Source: Acidobacteriaceae bacterium
GTDB lineage: Bacteria > Acidobacteriota > Terriglobia > Bryobacterales > Bryobacteraceae
Assembly: GCA_019240475.1 (NCBI GenBank)
Contig: JAFAYI010000034.1
Location: 1-64,000 of the forward strand
Direction: 5' to 3'
Length of the DNA stretch: 64,000 bases
How positions within the stretch are numbered: the stretch's first letter is position 1; each line of letters opens with the position of its first letter. Shown here piece by piece: positions 7,897-16,417 of this stretch. Position numbers and translations under genes: made by a program. Below the pieces are notes generated by a model. That model was not told where the DNA came from. It did not search any database and worked only from the letters and a program-made list of their open reading frames with translations.

Positions 7897-7927
7897 GATT
7901 ATTGAGGCTCTCAACAAATAACGCATC

Positions 7928-8464
7928 ATGTCACGAATTGGAAAAAAGCCCATCCCGCTGCCGCAAGGCGTCAAGGTCAACATCGGCGAGACGCTCGACG
8001 TGCAAGGGCCCAAAGGCAAGCTGTCGGTGCCGCTGCCGGAAGGCATTCGCGTGGAGCAGAAAAACAATCATCTCGAATTGGTTCGCGACAACGACAAGCT
8101 CGCCGCGCTGCACGGCCTCACGCGGGCGCTTGCGGCGAATGCCGTGCAAGGCGTCTCGACCGGCTTCACGCGCGAACTCGATATCGTCGGCACCGGCTAC
8201 CGCGCCGACGTCAAAGGTAAAGTCGCAACCTTCACGCTGGGCTATTCGCATCCCATCGAGCTGCTGCTGCCGGCCGGCGTCGACATGAAGGTAGACAAGC
8301 AAACCCATCTCATCCTGACCGGCCATGACCGGCAGGTGGTCGGCGAAGTCGCTTCGCAGATTCGCGCGCTGCGGCCGCCCGACCCCTATAAGAACAAAGG
8401 CGTCCGCTACACCGGCGAGGTGCTGCGGAAGAAGGCCGGCAAGACCGGCGCGGGAGGCAAGTAA
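7928..8464 (+). CDS. rplF: 50S ribosomal protein L6
   Basis: 178 residues, standard. L6 lies near the factor-binding site of the 50S subunit and has two repeated folds. Start MSRIGKKPIPLPQGVKVNI and the end block IRALRPPDPYKNKGVRYTGE are the family signature. Its TAA overlaps the rplR ATG by one base (TAATG at 8462-8466), implying coupled translation. Confidence 0.98.
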   Translation: MSRIGKKPIPLPQGVKVNIGETLDVQGPKGKLSVPLPEGIRVEQKNNHLELVRDNDKLAALHGLTRALAANAVQGVSTGFTRELDIVGTGYRADVKGKVATFTLGYSHPIELLLPAGVDMKVDKQTHLILTGHDRQVVGEVASQIRALRPPDPYKNKGVRYTGEVLRKKAGKTGAGGK

Positions 8465-8820
8465 TGGCCCGGGAATCGAGAAGCGCGATTCGCTCGCGCA
8501 TCCACAAGCGCATTCGCAAACGCATCGGCGGCACGCAGGAACGCCCTCGTCTCACCGTCTTTCGCAGCTTGAACCACATCTACGCGCAGGTGATCGACGA
8601 TCAGCAGGGACACACCCTGGTGTCGGCCGGGTCCAACGAAAAGGATTTAAAAGCCAAGCGCGGCAATGTCGAAGGCGCCAAGCTGATCGGCAAGACTCTC
8701 GCCGGCCGCGCCAAAGAGAAAGGCATCACCAAAGTCGTCTTCGACCGCGGCGGCTACCAGTACCACGGCCGCGTGAAAGCGCTCGCCGACGCCGCGCGTG
8801 AAGCCGGGTTGGAGTTTTAA
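8464..8820 (+). CDS. rplR: 50S ribosomal protein L18
   Basis: 118 residues, standard. L18 binds 5S rRNA together with L5. Typical blocks are RIHKRIRKRIGGTQERPRLT and VVFDRGGYQYHGRVKALADA close to the end. Starts on the last base of the rplF stop codon; rpsE follows six bases after its own stop. Confidence 0.98.
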   Translation: MARESRSAIRSRIHKRIRKRIGGTQERPRLTVFRSLNHIYAQVIDDQQGHTLVSAGSNEKDLKAKRGNVEGAKLIGKTLAGRAKEKGITKVVFDRGGYQYHGRVKALADAAREAGLEF

Positions 8821-8826
8821 GATCAC

Positions 8827-9342
8827 ATGCCAATAAACGGAACTGCCAAGCGTTTCGATACGCAAAACCTGAACCTGAAAGAACAGGTGGTCAGCATCAA
8901 CCGCGTGACGAAGGTCGTCAAGGGCGGCAAGAACATGAGCTTTTCGGCGCTGGTCGTGGTCGGCGACCCCGGCGCGAAGGTGGTCGGCTTCGGCACCGGC
9001 AAAGCCAAGGAAGTCCCCTCGGCTATCAAGAAAGGCATCGAAGCAGCCAAAAAGAATCTGCGCAAGGTGCACGTGCTTTCGACCACCATCCGCCATCCCG
9101 TCCTCGGACGCTTTGGCAGCGGCCTGGTGTTGTTGAAGCCCGCGCCCGAGGGAACGGGCGTGATCGCGGGCGGCCCCGTGCGCGCCGTCATACAGGCCGT
9201 CGGTATTCCGAACGTCCTCACGAAATCCATCGGCTCCCACAACGCTCACAACGTTGTCAAAGCCACCATCAATGCGCTCGAGCAGCTCTGCGACAAGACC
9301 GCTGTCGCCGAAATGCGCGGCGTCCCTATGGAAAAACTCTAA
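8827..9342 (+). CDS. rpsE: 30S ribosomal protein S5
   Basis: 171 residues. S5 works with S4 in decoding accuracy and with S3/S4 at the mRNA entry. Family blocks: VVSINRVTKVVKGGKNMSFS (dsRNA-binding-like start), then VVVGDPGAKVVGFGTGKAKE and GGPVRAVIQAVGIPNVLTKS. Normal length with no added tail, unlike S3 and L5. Followed by rpmD after 27 bases. Confidence 0.98.
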   Translation: MPINGTAKRFDTQNLNLKEQVVSINRVTKVVKGGKNMSFSALVVVGDPGAKVVGFGTGKAKEVPSAIKKGIEAAKKNLRKVHVLSTTIRHPVLGRFGSGLVLLKPAPEGTGVIAGGPVRAVIQAVGIPNVLTKSIGSHNAHNVVKATINALEQLCDKTAVAEMRGVPMEKL

Positions 9343-9369
9343 GAATGGGCAAACTCTAGGAGCGTCCGC

Positions 9370-9555
9370 ATGGCGGAAGGAACCATCAAAATCAAACTGG
9401 TGCGCAGCCCCATCTGCACGCCCGAAAAGCACAAGAGAATCGTGAAGAGCCTGGGCCTTCACAAGATCAATCGAGTAGTGGAGCGCCCCGACACGCCCGG
9501 TTTCCGCGGCATGGTCGCCAAGGTTCCGCACTTGCTCGAAATCGTCAAGGAATAG
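9370..9555 (+). CDS. rpmD: 50S ribosomal protein L30
   Basis: 61 residues, standard for the small bacterial L30. The pattern IKIKLVRSPICTPEKHKRIV, then LGLHKINRVVERPDTPGFRG, is the whole family signature. Two bases separate it from rplO. Some bacteria lack this gene; here it is present and intact. Confidence 0.97.
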   Translation: MAEGTIKIKLVRSPICTPEKHKRIVKSLGLHKINRVVERPDTPGFRGMVAKVPHLLEIVKE

Positions 9556-9557
9556 CG

Positions 9558-10031
9558 ATGAATCTCAGCGACTTGCATCCCCCCAAAGGACAGAAGCACA
9601 AGAAGCGCCGTCTCGGCCAGGGCATGGGCACCGGCCGCGGAAAGTACTCGGGACGTGGCGCCAAAGGCGCCAAGTCCATCTCCGGATATAGCAAAATGCG
9701 CGGCTTCGAAGGCGGCCAGATGCCGCTGCACCGGCGGCTGCCCAAGCGCGGCTTTACCAACATCTTTCATAAGGAGTACGCCATTGTGAACCTCGGCGTG
9801 CTCGACAAACTCGAGGGCGACACCTTCACGCCCGAATCGCTCGCCGCCGCGGGCGTCATCAAGAAGATGCGCTCCGGCCTGAAGGTGCTCGGCAACGGCG
9901 AGTTGACCCGCAAAATCAGCGTGCGCGCTCACGTCTATTCCAAATCGGCGCTCGATAAGATTCAAAAGCTTGGGGGCGCCGCCGAAACCATCGAGAAACA
10001 GGCTACTATATCCGAAGCGGAATCCAAGTAA
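9558..10031 (+). CDS. rplO: 50S ribosomal protein L15
   Basis: 157 residues. L15 is a late 50S assembly protein with a glycine- and lysine-rich extended N-terminus, visible as KKRRLGQGMGTGRGKYSGRG. The globular part includes FEGGQMPLHRRLPKRGFTNI. The last gene before secY, as in most spc blocks. A small hairpin lies in the gap to secY. Confidence 0.98.
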   Translation: MNLSDLHPPKGQKHKKRRLGQGMGTGRGKYSGRGAKGAKSISGYSKMRGFEGGQMPLHRRLPKRGFTNIFHKEYAIVNLGVLDKLEGDTFTPESLAAAGVIKKMRSGLKVLGNGELTRKISVRAHVYSKSALDKIQKLGGAAETIEKQATISEAESK

Positions 10032-10034
10032 ATT

Positions 10035-10054
10035 CGCTCCGCACCGCGGGAGCG
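10035..10054. promoter_or_regulatory. Small hairpin between rplO and secY
   Basis: CGCTCC and GGAGCG pair around an eight-base loop in the 34-base gap before the secY start. The GGAG of the right arm is 11 bases before the secY ATG and could serve as its ribosome binding site, so this hairpin could limit SecY translation. Short and therefore uncertain. Confidence 0.35.
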
Positions 10055-10065
10055 TCCATAGCAAA

Positions 10066-11472
10066 ATGACCAAGTTTTTAGAAGCTCTCGGCAACGTGTT
10101 CCGGATACCGGACCTGCGCAAGCGGGTCCTGTTCACGTTGGCTCTGCTCGCCGTCTATCGGATCGGCGCCTACATCCCGACGCCCGGCATCGACACCAAT
10201 AAGTTCGAAGCCTACTTCACGCGCAACGCGGGCGGCGGGTTCCTCGGCTACTTCGATCTGTTCAGCGGCGGCATGCTGCGGCGCATGACCATCTTCGCCC
10301 TCGGCATCACGCCCTACATCACCGCCTCCATCATTCTGCAATTGCTCACGGTCGTGGTCCCCACGCTCGACAAGCTGCAGAAGGAAGGCGAGCTCGGCCG
10401 CCGGAAAATCACGCAGTGGACGCGCTATCTCACGGTCATCCTCGGCATCGTCCAATCCGTCGGCATCGCCTTCGCGCTCCAGAATTCGGACGGCAACTTC
10501 GTTCTCAATCCGGGGTTCGGATTCATCTTCATGACCACGCTCACCTTCACCACCGGCACCGCCTTCATCATGTGGCTGGGCGAGCAGATCACCGACCGCG
10601 GCATCGGCAATGGCATGTCGCTCATCATCTTCGTCGGCATCGTCGTGGGCCTGCCGTCCGCGACATCGAGCATCTACCAGAACACCTTCGTCACCCACCA
10701 ATGGAATCCGCTCCAGATGATTATCATTCTCGCGGTCATGGTCGCGGTGGTCGCCTTCATTGTCCTGGTGGAGCGCGGCGAGCGACGCATTCCGGTGCAG
10801 TACGCCAAGCGCGTCATCGGCCGGCGCATGATGGGCGGCCAGTCCACTCACCTGCCGCTCAAGGTCAACGCCGGCGGCGTGATCCCCATCATCTTCGCCT
10901 CCTCGCTGCTCGCGCTCCCGCAGACCGCGCTGACATTCCCAATGGTCAAGAACAGTCCCTGGCTCAGCAACATGCTCGGCGCCCTCAGCGGCGCGCAGCC
11001 TCTCTATTACCTGACCTACGTCATCCTGATCATCTTCTTCTGCTTCTTCTACGTTTCGATCATCTTCAACCCGAACGAAGCGGCCGACAACATGCGGAAG
11101 TACGGCGGCTTTATCCCGGGCATCCGCCCCGGCCGCAACACAGCCGAATACATGGACAAGATTCTTTCGAAGATCACCGTTGTGGGCGGCCTCTATCTTT
11201 CCATCCTGTCGCTGATTCCGATGATTATGATCTCGGGCGTTAAGCTTCAGGCCCTGCCTGTCGTCGGCAATTTCATCGACGCGCACTTCCCCCACTGGCT
11301 GCTCTACGGCCTCGGAGTCAACTTCTTCTTCGGCGGAACTTCGCTGCTGATCGTCGTCGGCGTCGCCATGGATACCGTCAACCAGATCGAAGCGCAGTTG
11401 ATCATGCGGCACTACGAAGGCTTCACTCCACGCTCGGGGCGCATTCGCGGCCGACGCAGTTCCACCGTCTAG
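10066..11472 (+). CDS. secY: Protein translocase subunit SecY
   Basis: 468 residues from the ATG at 10066. SecY is the ten-helix inner-membrane channel through which SecA or ribosomes push unfolded proteins. Seen: start LEALGNVFRIPDLRKRVLFT, the plug and TM2 region GGMLRRMTIFALGITPYITA, GERRIPVQYAKRVIGRRMMG in a cytoplasmic loop, and the C-terminal end LIMRHYEGFTPRSGRIRGRR. A longer frame from 9970 would overlap rplO and is rejected. Sits between rplO and adk, the arrangement also found in Firmicutes. Confidence 0.98.
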   Translation: MTKFLEALGNVFRIPDLRKRVLFTLALLAVYRIGAYIPTPGIDTNKFEAYFTRNAGGGFLGYFDLFSGGMLRRMTIFALGITPYITASIILQLLTVVVPTLDKLQKEGELGRRKITQWTRYLTVILGIVQSVGIAFALQNSDGNFVLNPGFGFIFMTTLTFTTGTAFIMWLGEQITDRGIGNGMSLIIFVGIVVGLPSATSSIYQNTFVTHQWNPLQMIIILAVMVAVVAFIVLVERGERRIPVQYAKRVIGRRMMGGQSTHLPLKVNAGGVIPIIFASSLLALPQTALTFPMVKNSPWLSNMLGALSGAQPLYYLTYVILIIFFCFFYVSIIFNPNEAADNMRKYGGFIPGIRPGRNTAEYMDKILSKITVVGGLYLSILSLIPMIMISGVKLQALPVVGNFIDAHFPHWLLYGLGVNFFFGGTSLLIVVGVAMDTVNQIEAQLIMRHYEGFTPRSGRIRGRRSSTV

Positions 11473-11500
11473 GACAGGAGCCGGCCGACTGCCTACCCGC

Positions 11501-12232
11501 GTGAGCAACCCCTCCGGCGCCCCGCCCGTGCCCGCCATCATCCTGTTCGGCTCGCCCGGCTCCGGCAAAGGCACGCAGGCGAAGCTGCTCGGCCGGTGCG
11601 TTAACGGCCCCCACGTCTCTACAGGCGACATGCTCCGCTCCCACATCGAAACCGGCGACAATATCGGCCGGGAGTCCCAAGGTCTGCTCAAAGCCGGCAA
11701 GCTGGTCCCGGACGAATTGGTCAACGGCCTGGTCGAGCAGCGCCTCTCGGACCCCGACTCCCGCGCCGGCGTGATCCTCGACGGCTACCCGCGCACCCTC
11801 AATCAGGCCCGTGTTCTCATGGGCTTGCTGGCGGCCCGTGGATTTCGCCCAGCCGTGGTATACTTGGTGGTTGACTACGAGAAGATCGTACGTCGCCTCA
11901 GCGGCCGGCGGCAGTGCCCGGTCTGTGGAACCCTCTATAGCCTGAAAACGAATCCGCCCAAAGTGCCCGGTATTTGTGATCTGGATGGGGCTACCCTGAT
12001 AACGCGCGAAGACGATCGCGAATCCGTCATCCGCCAGCGCCTGAGCGAGTATGAATCCTTGACGCGCCCTCTGTTGGATTACTTCCGTCAGACCGGCGTC
12101 CCGGTATTTGAAACGAGTGGCGCGGGAGCTACCCCCGAGCAGATTTCGGCGCGCATTTGCGGCGATCTGAAATCCTCCGGCGTGATCGCCGGCAATGCCG
12201 AGGTGGAAGCCCAAGCGAGTGTGACACCGTGA
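11501..12232 (+). CDS. adk: Adenylate kinase, zinc-lid type
   Basis: About 243 residues. Converts ATP plus AMP to two ADP. Seen: P-loop FGSPGSGKGTQAKLL, AMP-site HVSTGDMLR, ILDGYPRTLNQA, and a long lid with CPVC and C-x2-D ligands, the zinc-binding form. The start is uncertain: GTG at 11501 has its nearest GGAG (11477-11480) 20 bases upstream, while an in-frame CTG at 11489 is spaced eight bases from it. The stop overlaps the map start by four bases (GTGA), so the two are probably coupled. A 20-residue Ala-rich tail follows the core. Confidence 0.95.
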   Translation: MSNPSGAPPVPAIILFGSPGSGKGTQAKLLGRCVNGPHVSTGDMLRSHIETGDNIGRESQGLLKAGKLVPDELVNGLVEQRLSDPDSRAGVILDGYPRTLNQARVLMGLLAARGFRPAVVYLVVDYEKIVRRLSGRRQCPVCGTLYSLKTNPPKVPGICDLDGATLITREDDRESVIRQRLSEYESLTRPLLDYFRQTGVPVFETSGAGATPEQISARICGDLKSSGVIAGNAEVEAQASVTP

Positions 12233-12999
12233 TTGTTCGTCGAAGCCCGGCGGAGCTCGAAAAACTGCGCCGCAGCGGCCTTTTGGTTTATCAGATTCTT
12301 GAGCGCCTGAAATTCATGGTCGCCGAAGGCGTGACCACTCAGGAACTGGATGCCGAAGCCGAGAAGATGATTTCGGATGCGGGCGCGAGGCCGGCCTTCA
12401 AAGGCTACTCGTCCCACGTGTCCACCGCGAAATTTCCGTACGCGCTCTGCGCGTCGGTGAACGAAGAGGTCGTGCACGGCATGCCGTCCGGCAAGCGCAG
12501 GCTGAAGCCGGGCGATATTGTCTCGCTCGACACCGGAGTGCAGTTGGAAGGATATTTCGGGGATTCGGCCATAACGGTCCCCGTCGGGGAAGTCAACGAT
12601 TCGGTGAAGCGGCTGCTGCATGTGACCGAAGAGAGCCTGGAACTGGCTATCGACCGGGTTCGCAACGGCAACCGCCTGTTCGATATCTGCGGCGCGGTCG
12701 AAAAGCACGTCACATCCAACGGCTTTTCGATCGTTCGCGAGTTTGTGGGGCATGGGATCGGTACTTCTCTACACGAGGAGCCGCAGATCCCGAATTATGT
12801 GGACCGGCGCGGCGAAAATCCGCGCCTGAAACCGGGTATGGTTCTGGCCATCGAGCCCATGGTGAATGCCGGCAAGCCTGAAACCAAGGTGCTGGCCGAC
12901 CGGTGGACCGCCGTGACCAAAGACAAGTCCTACTCGGCCCACTTCGAACATATGGTGGCGGTGACCGAAAACGGTCCCTGGGTGCTGACGCGGCCATGA
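12229..12999 (+). CDS. map: Type I methionine aminopeptidase
   Basis: 256 residues from GTG at 12229, which overlaps the adk stop. Removes the initiator methionine from new proteins using a two-metal centre. Metal ligands are visible: Asp in SLDTGVQLEGYFGD (both aspartates), His in GHGIGTSLHEEP, Glu in LAIEPMV and Glu in ENGPW. The substrate His lies in FPYALCASVNEEVVHGMP. The longer frame from 12157 lies within adk and is rejected. Its stop overlaps the next start (ATGA). Confidence 0.97.
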   Translation: MIVRRSPAELEKLRRSGLLVYQILERLKFMVAEGVTTQELDAEAEKMISDAGARPAFKGYSSHVSTAKFPYALCASVNEEVVHGMPSGKRRLKPGDIVSLDTGVQLEGYFGDSAITVPVGEVNDSVKRLLHVTEESLELAIDRVRNGNRLFDICGAVEKHVTSNGFSIVREFVGHGIGTSLHEEPQIPNYVDRRGENPRLKPGMVLAIEPMVNAGKPETKVLADRWTAVTKDKSYSAHFEHMVAVTENGPWVLTRP

Positions 13000-13223
13000 A
13001 TGCGAGCGAAGCCGAGCGAAGCGCCGAGGCAACCGTGGTGGAATTACTGCCGAGCGCGCTCGTGCGTGTCAGACTGGAAGGAGAGCATCAGTTGATCGCT
13101 CATCTCCCTAGCGCGCAAAGCGCGAATTTTGTACGTCTGCGCGTTGGCGATCGCGTGCGTGTCGCCCTTTCGGTCCAGGACCGGAGTCGTGGACGGGTTT
13201 TAGAAGTTTTGGCAAAAGGATAG
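12996..13223 (+). CDS. infA: Translation initiation factor IF-1, divergent
   Basis: 75 residues with an S1/OB fold: ATVVELLPSALVRVRLEGEH then QLIAHLPS and RLRVGDRVRVALSVQDRSRG. IF-1 blocks the A site during initiation. The pattern TVVELLPxALxRVxLE and GDRVxVxLSxxDxxRGR matches IF-1, but the central GKMRxxxIR stretch is replaced by AQSANFVRL, so it is a divergent copy. Position between map and rpmJ is the classic infA site. Start overlaps the map stop (ATGA). A second IF-1 gene elsewhere in the genome is possible. Confidence 0.9.
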   Translation: MNASEAERSAEATVVELLPSALVRVRLEGEHQLIAHLPSAQSANFVRLRVGDRVRVALSVQDRSRGRVLEVLAKG

Positions 13224-13226
13224 GTT

Positions 13227-13340
13227 ATGAAGGTACAAGCTTCAGTCAAGAAACTGTGCGACAAGTGCAAGGTGATCCATCGCCACGGCGTGGTGCGGGT
13301 CATCTGCAGCAATCCAAAACATAAGCAGCGGCAGGGCTAG
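13227..13340 (+). CDS. rpmJ: 50S ribosomal protein L36
   Basis: 37 residues: the zinc form of L36, with ligands CDKC, the later Cys in VRVICSNPKHKQRQG and the His of PKH. Begins MKVQASVKKLCDKCKVIHRH. The smallest ribosomal protein, binding near the peptidyl transferase end of 23S rRNA. Lies three bases after infA and 17 bases before rpsM, in the usual order. Confidence 0.97.
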   Translation: MKVQASVKKLCDKCKVIHRHGVVRVICSNPKHKQRQG

Positions 13341-13357
13341 GAAGGGCTTATAACGTC

Positions 13358-13744
13358 ATGGCGCGTATAGCAGGCGTGGATCTACCAGCAAGAAAACGAG
13401 CAGCCATCGGGCTGACCTACATTTATGGCATCGGACGGACGCGATCCCTCTCGCTTCTGCACCGCGCCAACGTGGACCCGGACAAGAAGGTGAGCGATCT
13501 TTCCGAGGAGGAAGTGAATCACCTCCGCAACCTCATCGAAGGGGAAGGCGCGATCGAAGGCGACCTGCGCAAGGAAGTCTCGATGAACATCAAGCGCCTG
13601 ATGGAGATGGGCTCCTATCGCGGCCTGCGGCATAGGCGCGGCCTGCCGGTTCGCGGCCAGCGTACCCACACCAACGCCCGCACCCGCAAGGGCCCCCGCA
13701 AGGGCACTGTCGCGAACAAGAAGAAGTCAGCAGCCAAGACATAG
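13358..13744 (+). CDS. rpsM: 30S ribosomal protein S13
   Basis: 128 residues. S13 sits at the top of the 30S head and contacts both the P-site tRNA and L5. Seen: MARIAGVDLPARKRAAIGLT, YIYGIGRTRSLSLL (helix-hairpin-helix), and GLRHRRGLPVRGQRTHTNAR in the basic tail. First gene of the alpha block. Six bases separate it from rpsK. Confidence 0.98.
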   Translation: MARIAGVDLPARKRAAIGLTYIYGIGRTRSLSLLHRANVDPDKKVSDLSEEEVNHLRNLIEGEGAIEGDLRKEVSMNIKRLMEMGSYRGLRHRRGLPVRGQRTHTNARTRKGPRKGTVANKKKSAAKT

Positions 13745-13750
13745 GACAAC

Positions 13751-14158
13751 ATGGCAAAAGCGCCCGCAAAATCCACCAAGAAGAAGACCTTCAAGAAGAA
13801 GGAAAAGAAGAACGTTCCGTTCGGGACCGTCCACATTCAGGCGTCCTTCAACAACACCATCGTCACGTTCACCGATCCGCTCGGCAACGTGCTCGCCTGG
13901 TCGAGTTCGGGTTCGCTCGGCTTTCGCGGCTCGCGCAAAGGCACGCCGTTCGCCGCTCAGCAGGCGTCTCTTACGGCGGCCAACAAGGCCAAGGAAACCG
14001 GCCTGCGCACAGTGGAGGTCCGCGTCGCCGGCCCCGGCTCCGGCCGCGAGTCGGCCGTCCGCGCGCTCTCAACCGCCGGTATCGAAGTGCGAACCATTAA
14101 GGACGTCACGCCGATTCCGCACAACGGCTGCCGGCCGCCAAAGAAGCGGCGAGTGTGA
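13751..14158 (+). CDS. rpsK: 30S ribosomal protein S11
   Basis: 135 residues. S11 is part of the platform and the Shine-Dalgarno cleft. The first 20 residues are almost all Lys, Thr, Ser and Pro, an extension before the core VPFGTVHIQASFNNTIVTFT. The end IKDVTPIPHNGCRPPKKRRV is invariant in the family. Followed by an 88-base gap before rpsD, the longest within the alpha block. Confidence 0.98.
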   Translation: MAKAPAKSTKKKTFKKKEKKNVPFGTVHIQASFNNTIVTFTDPLGNVLAWSSSGSLGFRGSRKGTPFAAQQASLTAANKAKETGLRTVEVRVAGPGSGRESAVRALSTAGIEVRTIKDVTPIPHNGCRPPKKRRV

Positions 14159-14246
14159 CGAAACGAAGATTCTGATTAGCAGTTTAAGCGGGACGAAGGC
14201 CGCCAAGCCGTAAACCGCACCCGAAACCAATAGGAGGTCATTCAAT

Positions 14247-14879
14247 TTGGCACGTTATACCGGCCCCGTATGTCGGCTCTGCCGCCGCGAGGGCATGAAA
14301 CTGTTCTTGAAAGGCGAGCGCTGCCACACCGAAAAGTGCGCCATCGAAAAGCGCAACTTCGCGCCCGGCCAGCACGGCAAGGATAAGAAGTCGAAGGTGG
14401 TCGGCTACGGCCTCCAGCTTCGCGAAAAGCAGAAAGCCCGCCGTTACTATCGCATTCTCGAGGGTCAATTCCGGAATCTCTATGAGAAGGCTGTGAATCA
14501 AAAAGGTATCACCGGCGAGCAGATGTTGGGGATGCTCGAAAAGCGCCTGGACAACGTCATCTACCGCATGGGCCTCGCAACCAGCCGCGCGCAAGGCCGC
14601 CAGGTCGTGCGCCACGGCCATGTCACCGTGAACGGCCGAAAAGTCAACATTCCGTCCTACACCGTCAAGACCGGCGACGTCGTCGAAGTCCGCGAAAGCA
14701 GCCGCAACAACACCAGCATTCTTTCGGCTCGCGACGCCACCGCCCATGCGCCAAGCCCTGCCTGGCTCGAAGTCGACCGCGACGCCCTCCGCGCCCGCAT
14801 CCTCCAGGAGCCGAAGCGCGATGAACTTGTCCAGATCCAATTGAACGAACAGCTCATCGTCGAGCTGTATTCGAAGTAA
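14247..14879 (+). CDS. rpsD: 30S ribosomal protein S4, zinc-cluster type
   Basis: 210 residues from a TTG start at 14247, chosen because a strong TAGGAGG (14231-14237) lies just upstream and the protein then begins ARYTGPVCRLCRREGMK as expected. S4 nucleates 30S assembly; in E. coli it represses the alpha block. The N-terminal CRLC and later C-x4-C (ERCHTEKC) are the zinc-binding form. The S4 RNA-binding domain is VIYRMGLATSRAQGRQVVRH and onward. The leader gap shows no pseudoknot I can recognise by eye. Confidence 0.97.
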   Translation: MARYTGPVCRLCRREGMKLFLKGERCHTEKCAIEKRNFAPGQHGKDKKSKVVGYGLQLREKQKARRYYRILEGQFRNLYEKAVNQKGITGEQMLGMLEKRLDNVIYRMGLATSRAQGRQVVRHGHVTVNGRKVNIPSYTVKTGDVVEVRESSRNNTSILSARDATAHAPSPAWLEVDRDALRARILQEPKRDELVQIQLNEQLIVELYSK

Positions 14880-14917
14880 AGCTCGGAGAATCGACGAAGA
14901 ATCGAGAAAAGAAGATC

Positions 14918-15949
14918 ATGTTTAAAGGATTCCAGAAGCCCAAGCGCTTAGTCGCCAATACCGAATCGCTCACCGAGCGCTACGGCCAGTTCACCGCCCA
15001 GCCCTTCGAGCGTGGATTCGGACCCACCATCGGCACCGGCCTGCGCCGCGTGCTGCTCAGCTCCATCGAAGGCGCCGCCATCACCGGCGTTCGCATCGAC
15101 GGCGTCTCGCATGAGTTCAGCCCCATTCCCGGCGTCGTCGAAGACGCTACCGACATCATCCTCAACCTCAAGCAGGTCCCCTTCAAGATGATGGGCGAAG
15201 GCACGCGCATCGCCCGCCTACGAGTGGAAACTCCGGGTGAAGTGATGAGCAGCCAGATTGAGACCGACCAGGACGTCGAAGTCCTCGACCGCAACCTCCA
15301 CATCGCTACCGTCGGCGAAGGCGGCAAGCTCAACGTTGAGATGCGGATCAAGAGCGGCCGCGGCTATGTCTCGGCTGACCGCAACTACGATGAAGATCTG
15401 CCCATCGGCTACATTCCGATCGATTCGGTCCACTCGCCGGTCCGCAAAGTCAACTACACCGTCGAAGCCGCTCGTCTTGGCCAGAACACGGATTATGACA
15501 AGCTCAACGTCGAAGTCTGGACCAACGGCGCCATCTCTCCGCAGGACGCCATCGGCCAGGCCGCCAAGCTCCTCAAAGACCACATGACGATCTTCATCAA
15601 CTTCGAAGAGACTCCCGAGGTCGCCGAAGAGCCCACCGAGCGCGCCATGAACCAGATGAACGAAGTGCTGAACCGCTCGGTCGAGGAGCTGGAACTTAGT
15701 GTTCGTTCCTACAACTGCCTGAAGAACGCCAACATTCAAACCATAGGCGACTTGGTCCAGAAGAGCGAATCAGAAATGCTGCGCACCAAGAACTTCGGCC
15801 GCAAGTCGCTCAACGAGATCAAGGAAATCCTCAACGGCCTGGGCCTCTCCTTCGGCATGAAGTTCGATCCGCAGGGCCGTCTGGTGGGCGGTTCAAGCCC
15901 CATGCCCATCGATCAGAGCTACGAAAGCTACGCCGGAGCCGAGGAGTAA
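14918..15949 (+). CDS. rpoA: RNA polymerase alpha subunit
   Basis: 343 residues. The N-terminal domain dimerises and holds beta and beta-prime; the C-terminal domain binds UP elements and activators. Seen: QPFERGFGPTIGTGLRRVLL near residue 28, VFSP-type loop as HEFSPIPGVVEDATDIILNL, and in the C-terminal domain ELELSVRSYNCLKNANIQTI and KNFGRKSLNEIKEILNGLGL. Followed three bases later by rplQ. Confidence 0.98.
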   Translation: MFKGFQKPKRLVANTESLTERYGQFTAQPFERGFGPTIGTGLRRVLLSSIEGAAITGVRIDGVSHEFSPIPGVVEDATDIILNLKQVPFKMMGEGTRIARLRVETPGEVMSSQIETDQDVEVLDRNLHIATVGEGGKLNVEMRIKSGRGYVSADRNYDEDLPIGYIPIDSVHSPVRKVNYTVEAARLGQNTDYDKLNVEVWTNGAISPQDAIGQAAKLLKDHMTIFINFEETPEVAEEPTERAMNQMNEVLNRSVEELELSVRSYNCLKNANIQTIGDLVQKSESEMLRTKNFGRKSLNEIKEILNGLGLSFGMKFDPQGRLVGGSSPMPIDQSYESYAGAEE

Positions 15950-15952
15950 TCC

Positions 15953-16414
15953 ATGCGGCATCGCAAAGCCGGAGTCAAGCTCAAGCGCGACCTCAGCGCA
16001 CGGCGCGCGCTGCTACGCGGCCTGGTGACCAACGTCATACAAGAGGAGCGGATCACCACTACGGTTCCCAAGGCCAAGGCCGCGCGCCCGCTCGTCGAAA
16101 AGATGATCACGCTCGCCAAGGAAGATAACCTGCATACGCGGCGTCAGGCGGCGGCTTTTCTGATGACCAAGGAATCGGTCGAGAAGCTTTTCGATAAGCT
16201 CGGGCCGCGCTTCAATCAACGGAATGGGGGCTACACGCGTATCGTGAAGCTCGGCTGGCGCAAGGGCGACGGCGCCGAAACCGCCAAGCTGGAACTCGTC
16301 GGCTCAGAGCTCGTCAAGCGCGCCGCCGACCGAGCCGCCCGCCGCGAAGAACGCCTCAAGGCCCTGCGCACCGGCTCGGAAGAAAACGCCGAAGGCAACG
16401 ACGAAAAGAAGTAA
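15953..16414 (+). CDS. rplQ: 50S ribosomal protein L17
   Basis: 153 residues against about 120-130 in many bacteria. L17 lies near the tunnel exit. Start MRHRKAGVKLKRDLSARRAL and RNGGYTRIVKLGWRKGDGAE are diagnostic. The last 30 residues form a charged tail (RREERLKALRTGSEENAEGN). Last gene of the translation operon; a long hairpin begins four bases after its stop. Confidence 0.97.
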   Translation: MRHRKAGVKLKRDLSARRALLRGLVTNVIQEERITTTVPKAKAARPLVEKMITLAKEDNLHTRRQAAAFLMTKESVEKLFDKLGPRFNQRNGGYTRIVKLGWRKGDGAETAKLELVGSELVKRAADRAARREERLKALRTGSEENAEGNDEKK

Positions 16415-16417
16415 CAA

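Noticed and set aside
10078..11724. 548-residue minus-strand open frame opposite secY
   Set aside because: Asp/Glu/His-rich antisense of a certain gene, with no domain pattern.
14159..14246. S4-binding pseudoknot leader before rpsD
   Set aside because: The 88-base gap shows no pseudoknot arms I can support by eye.
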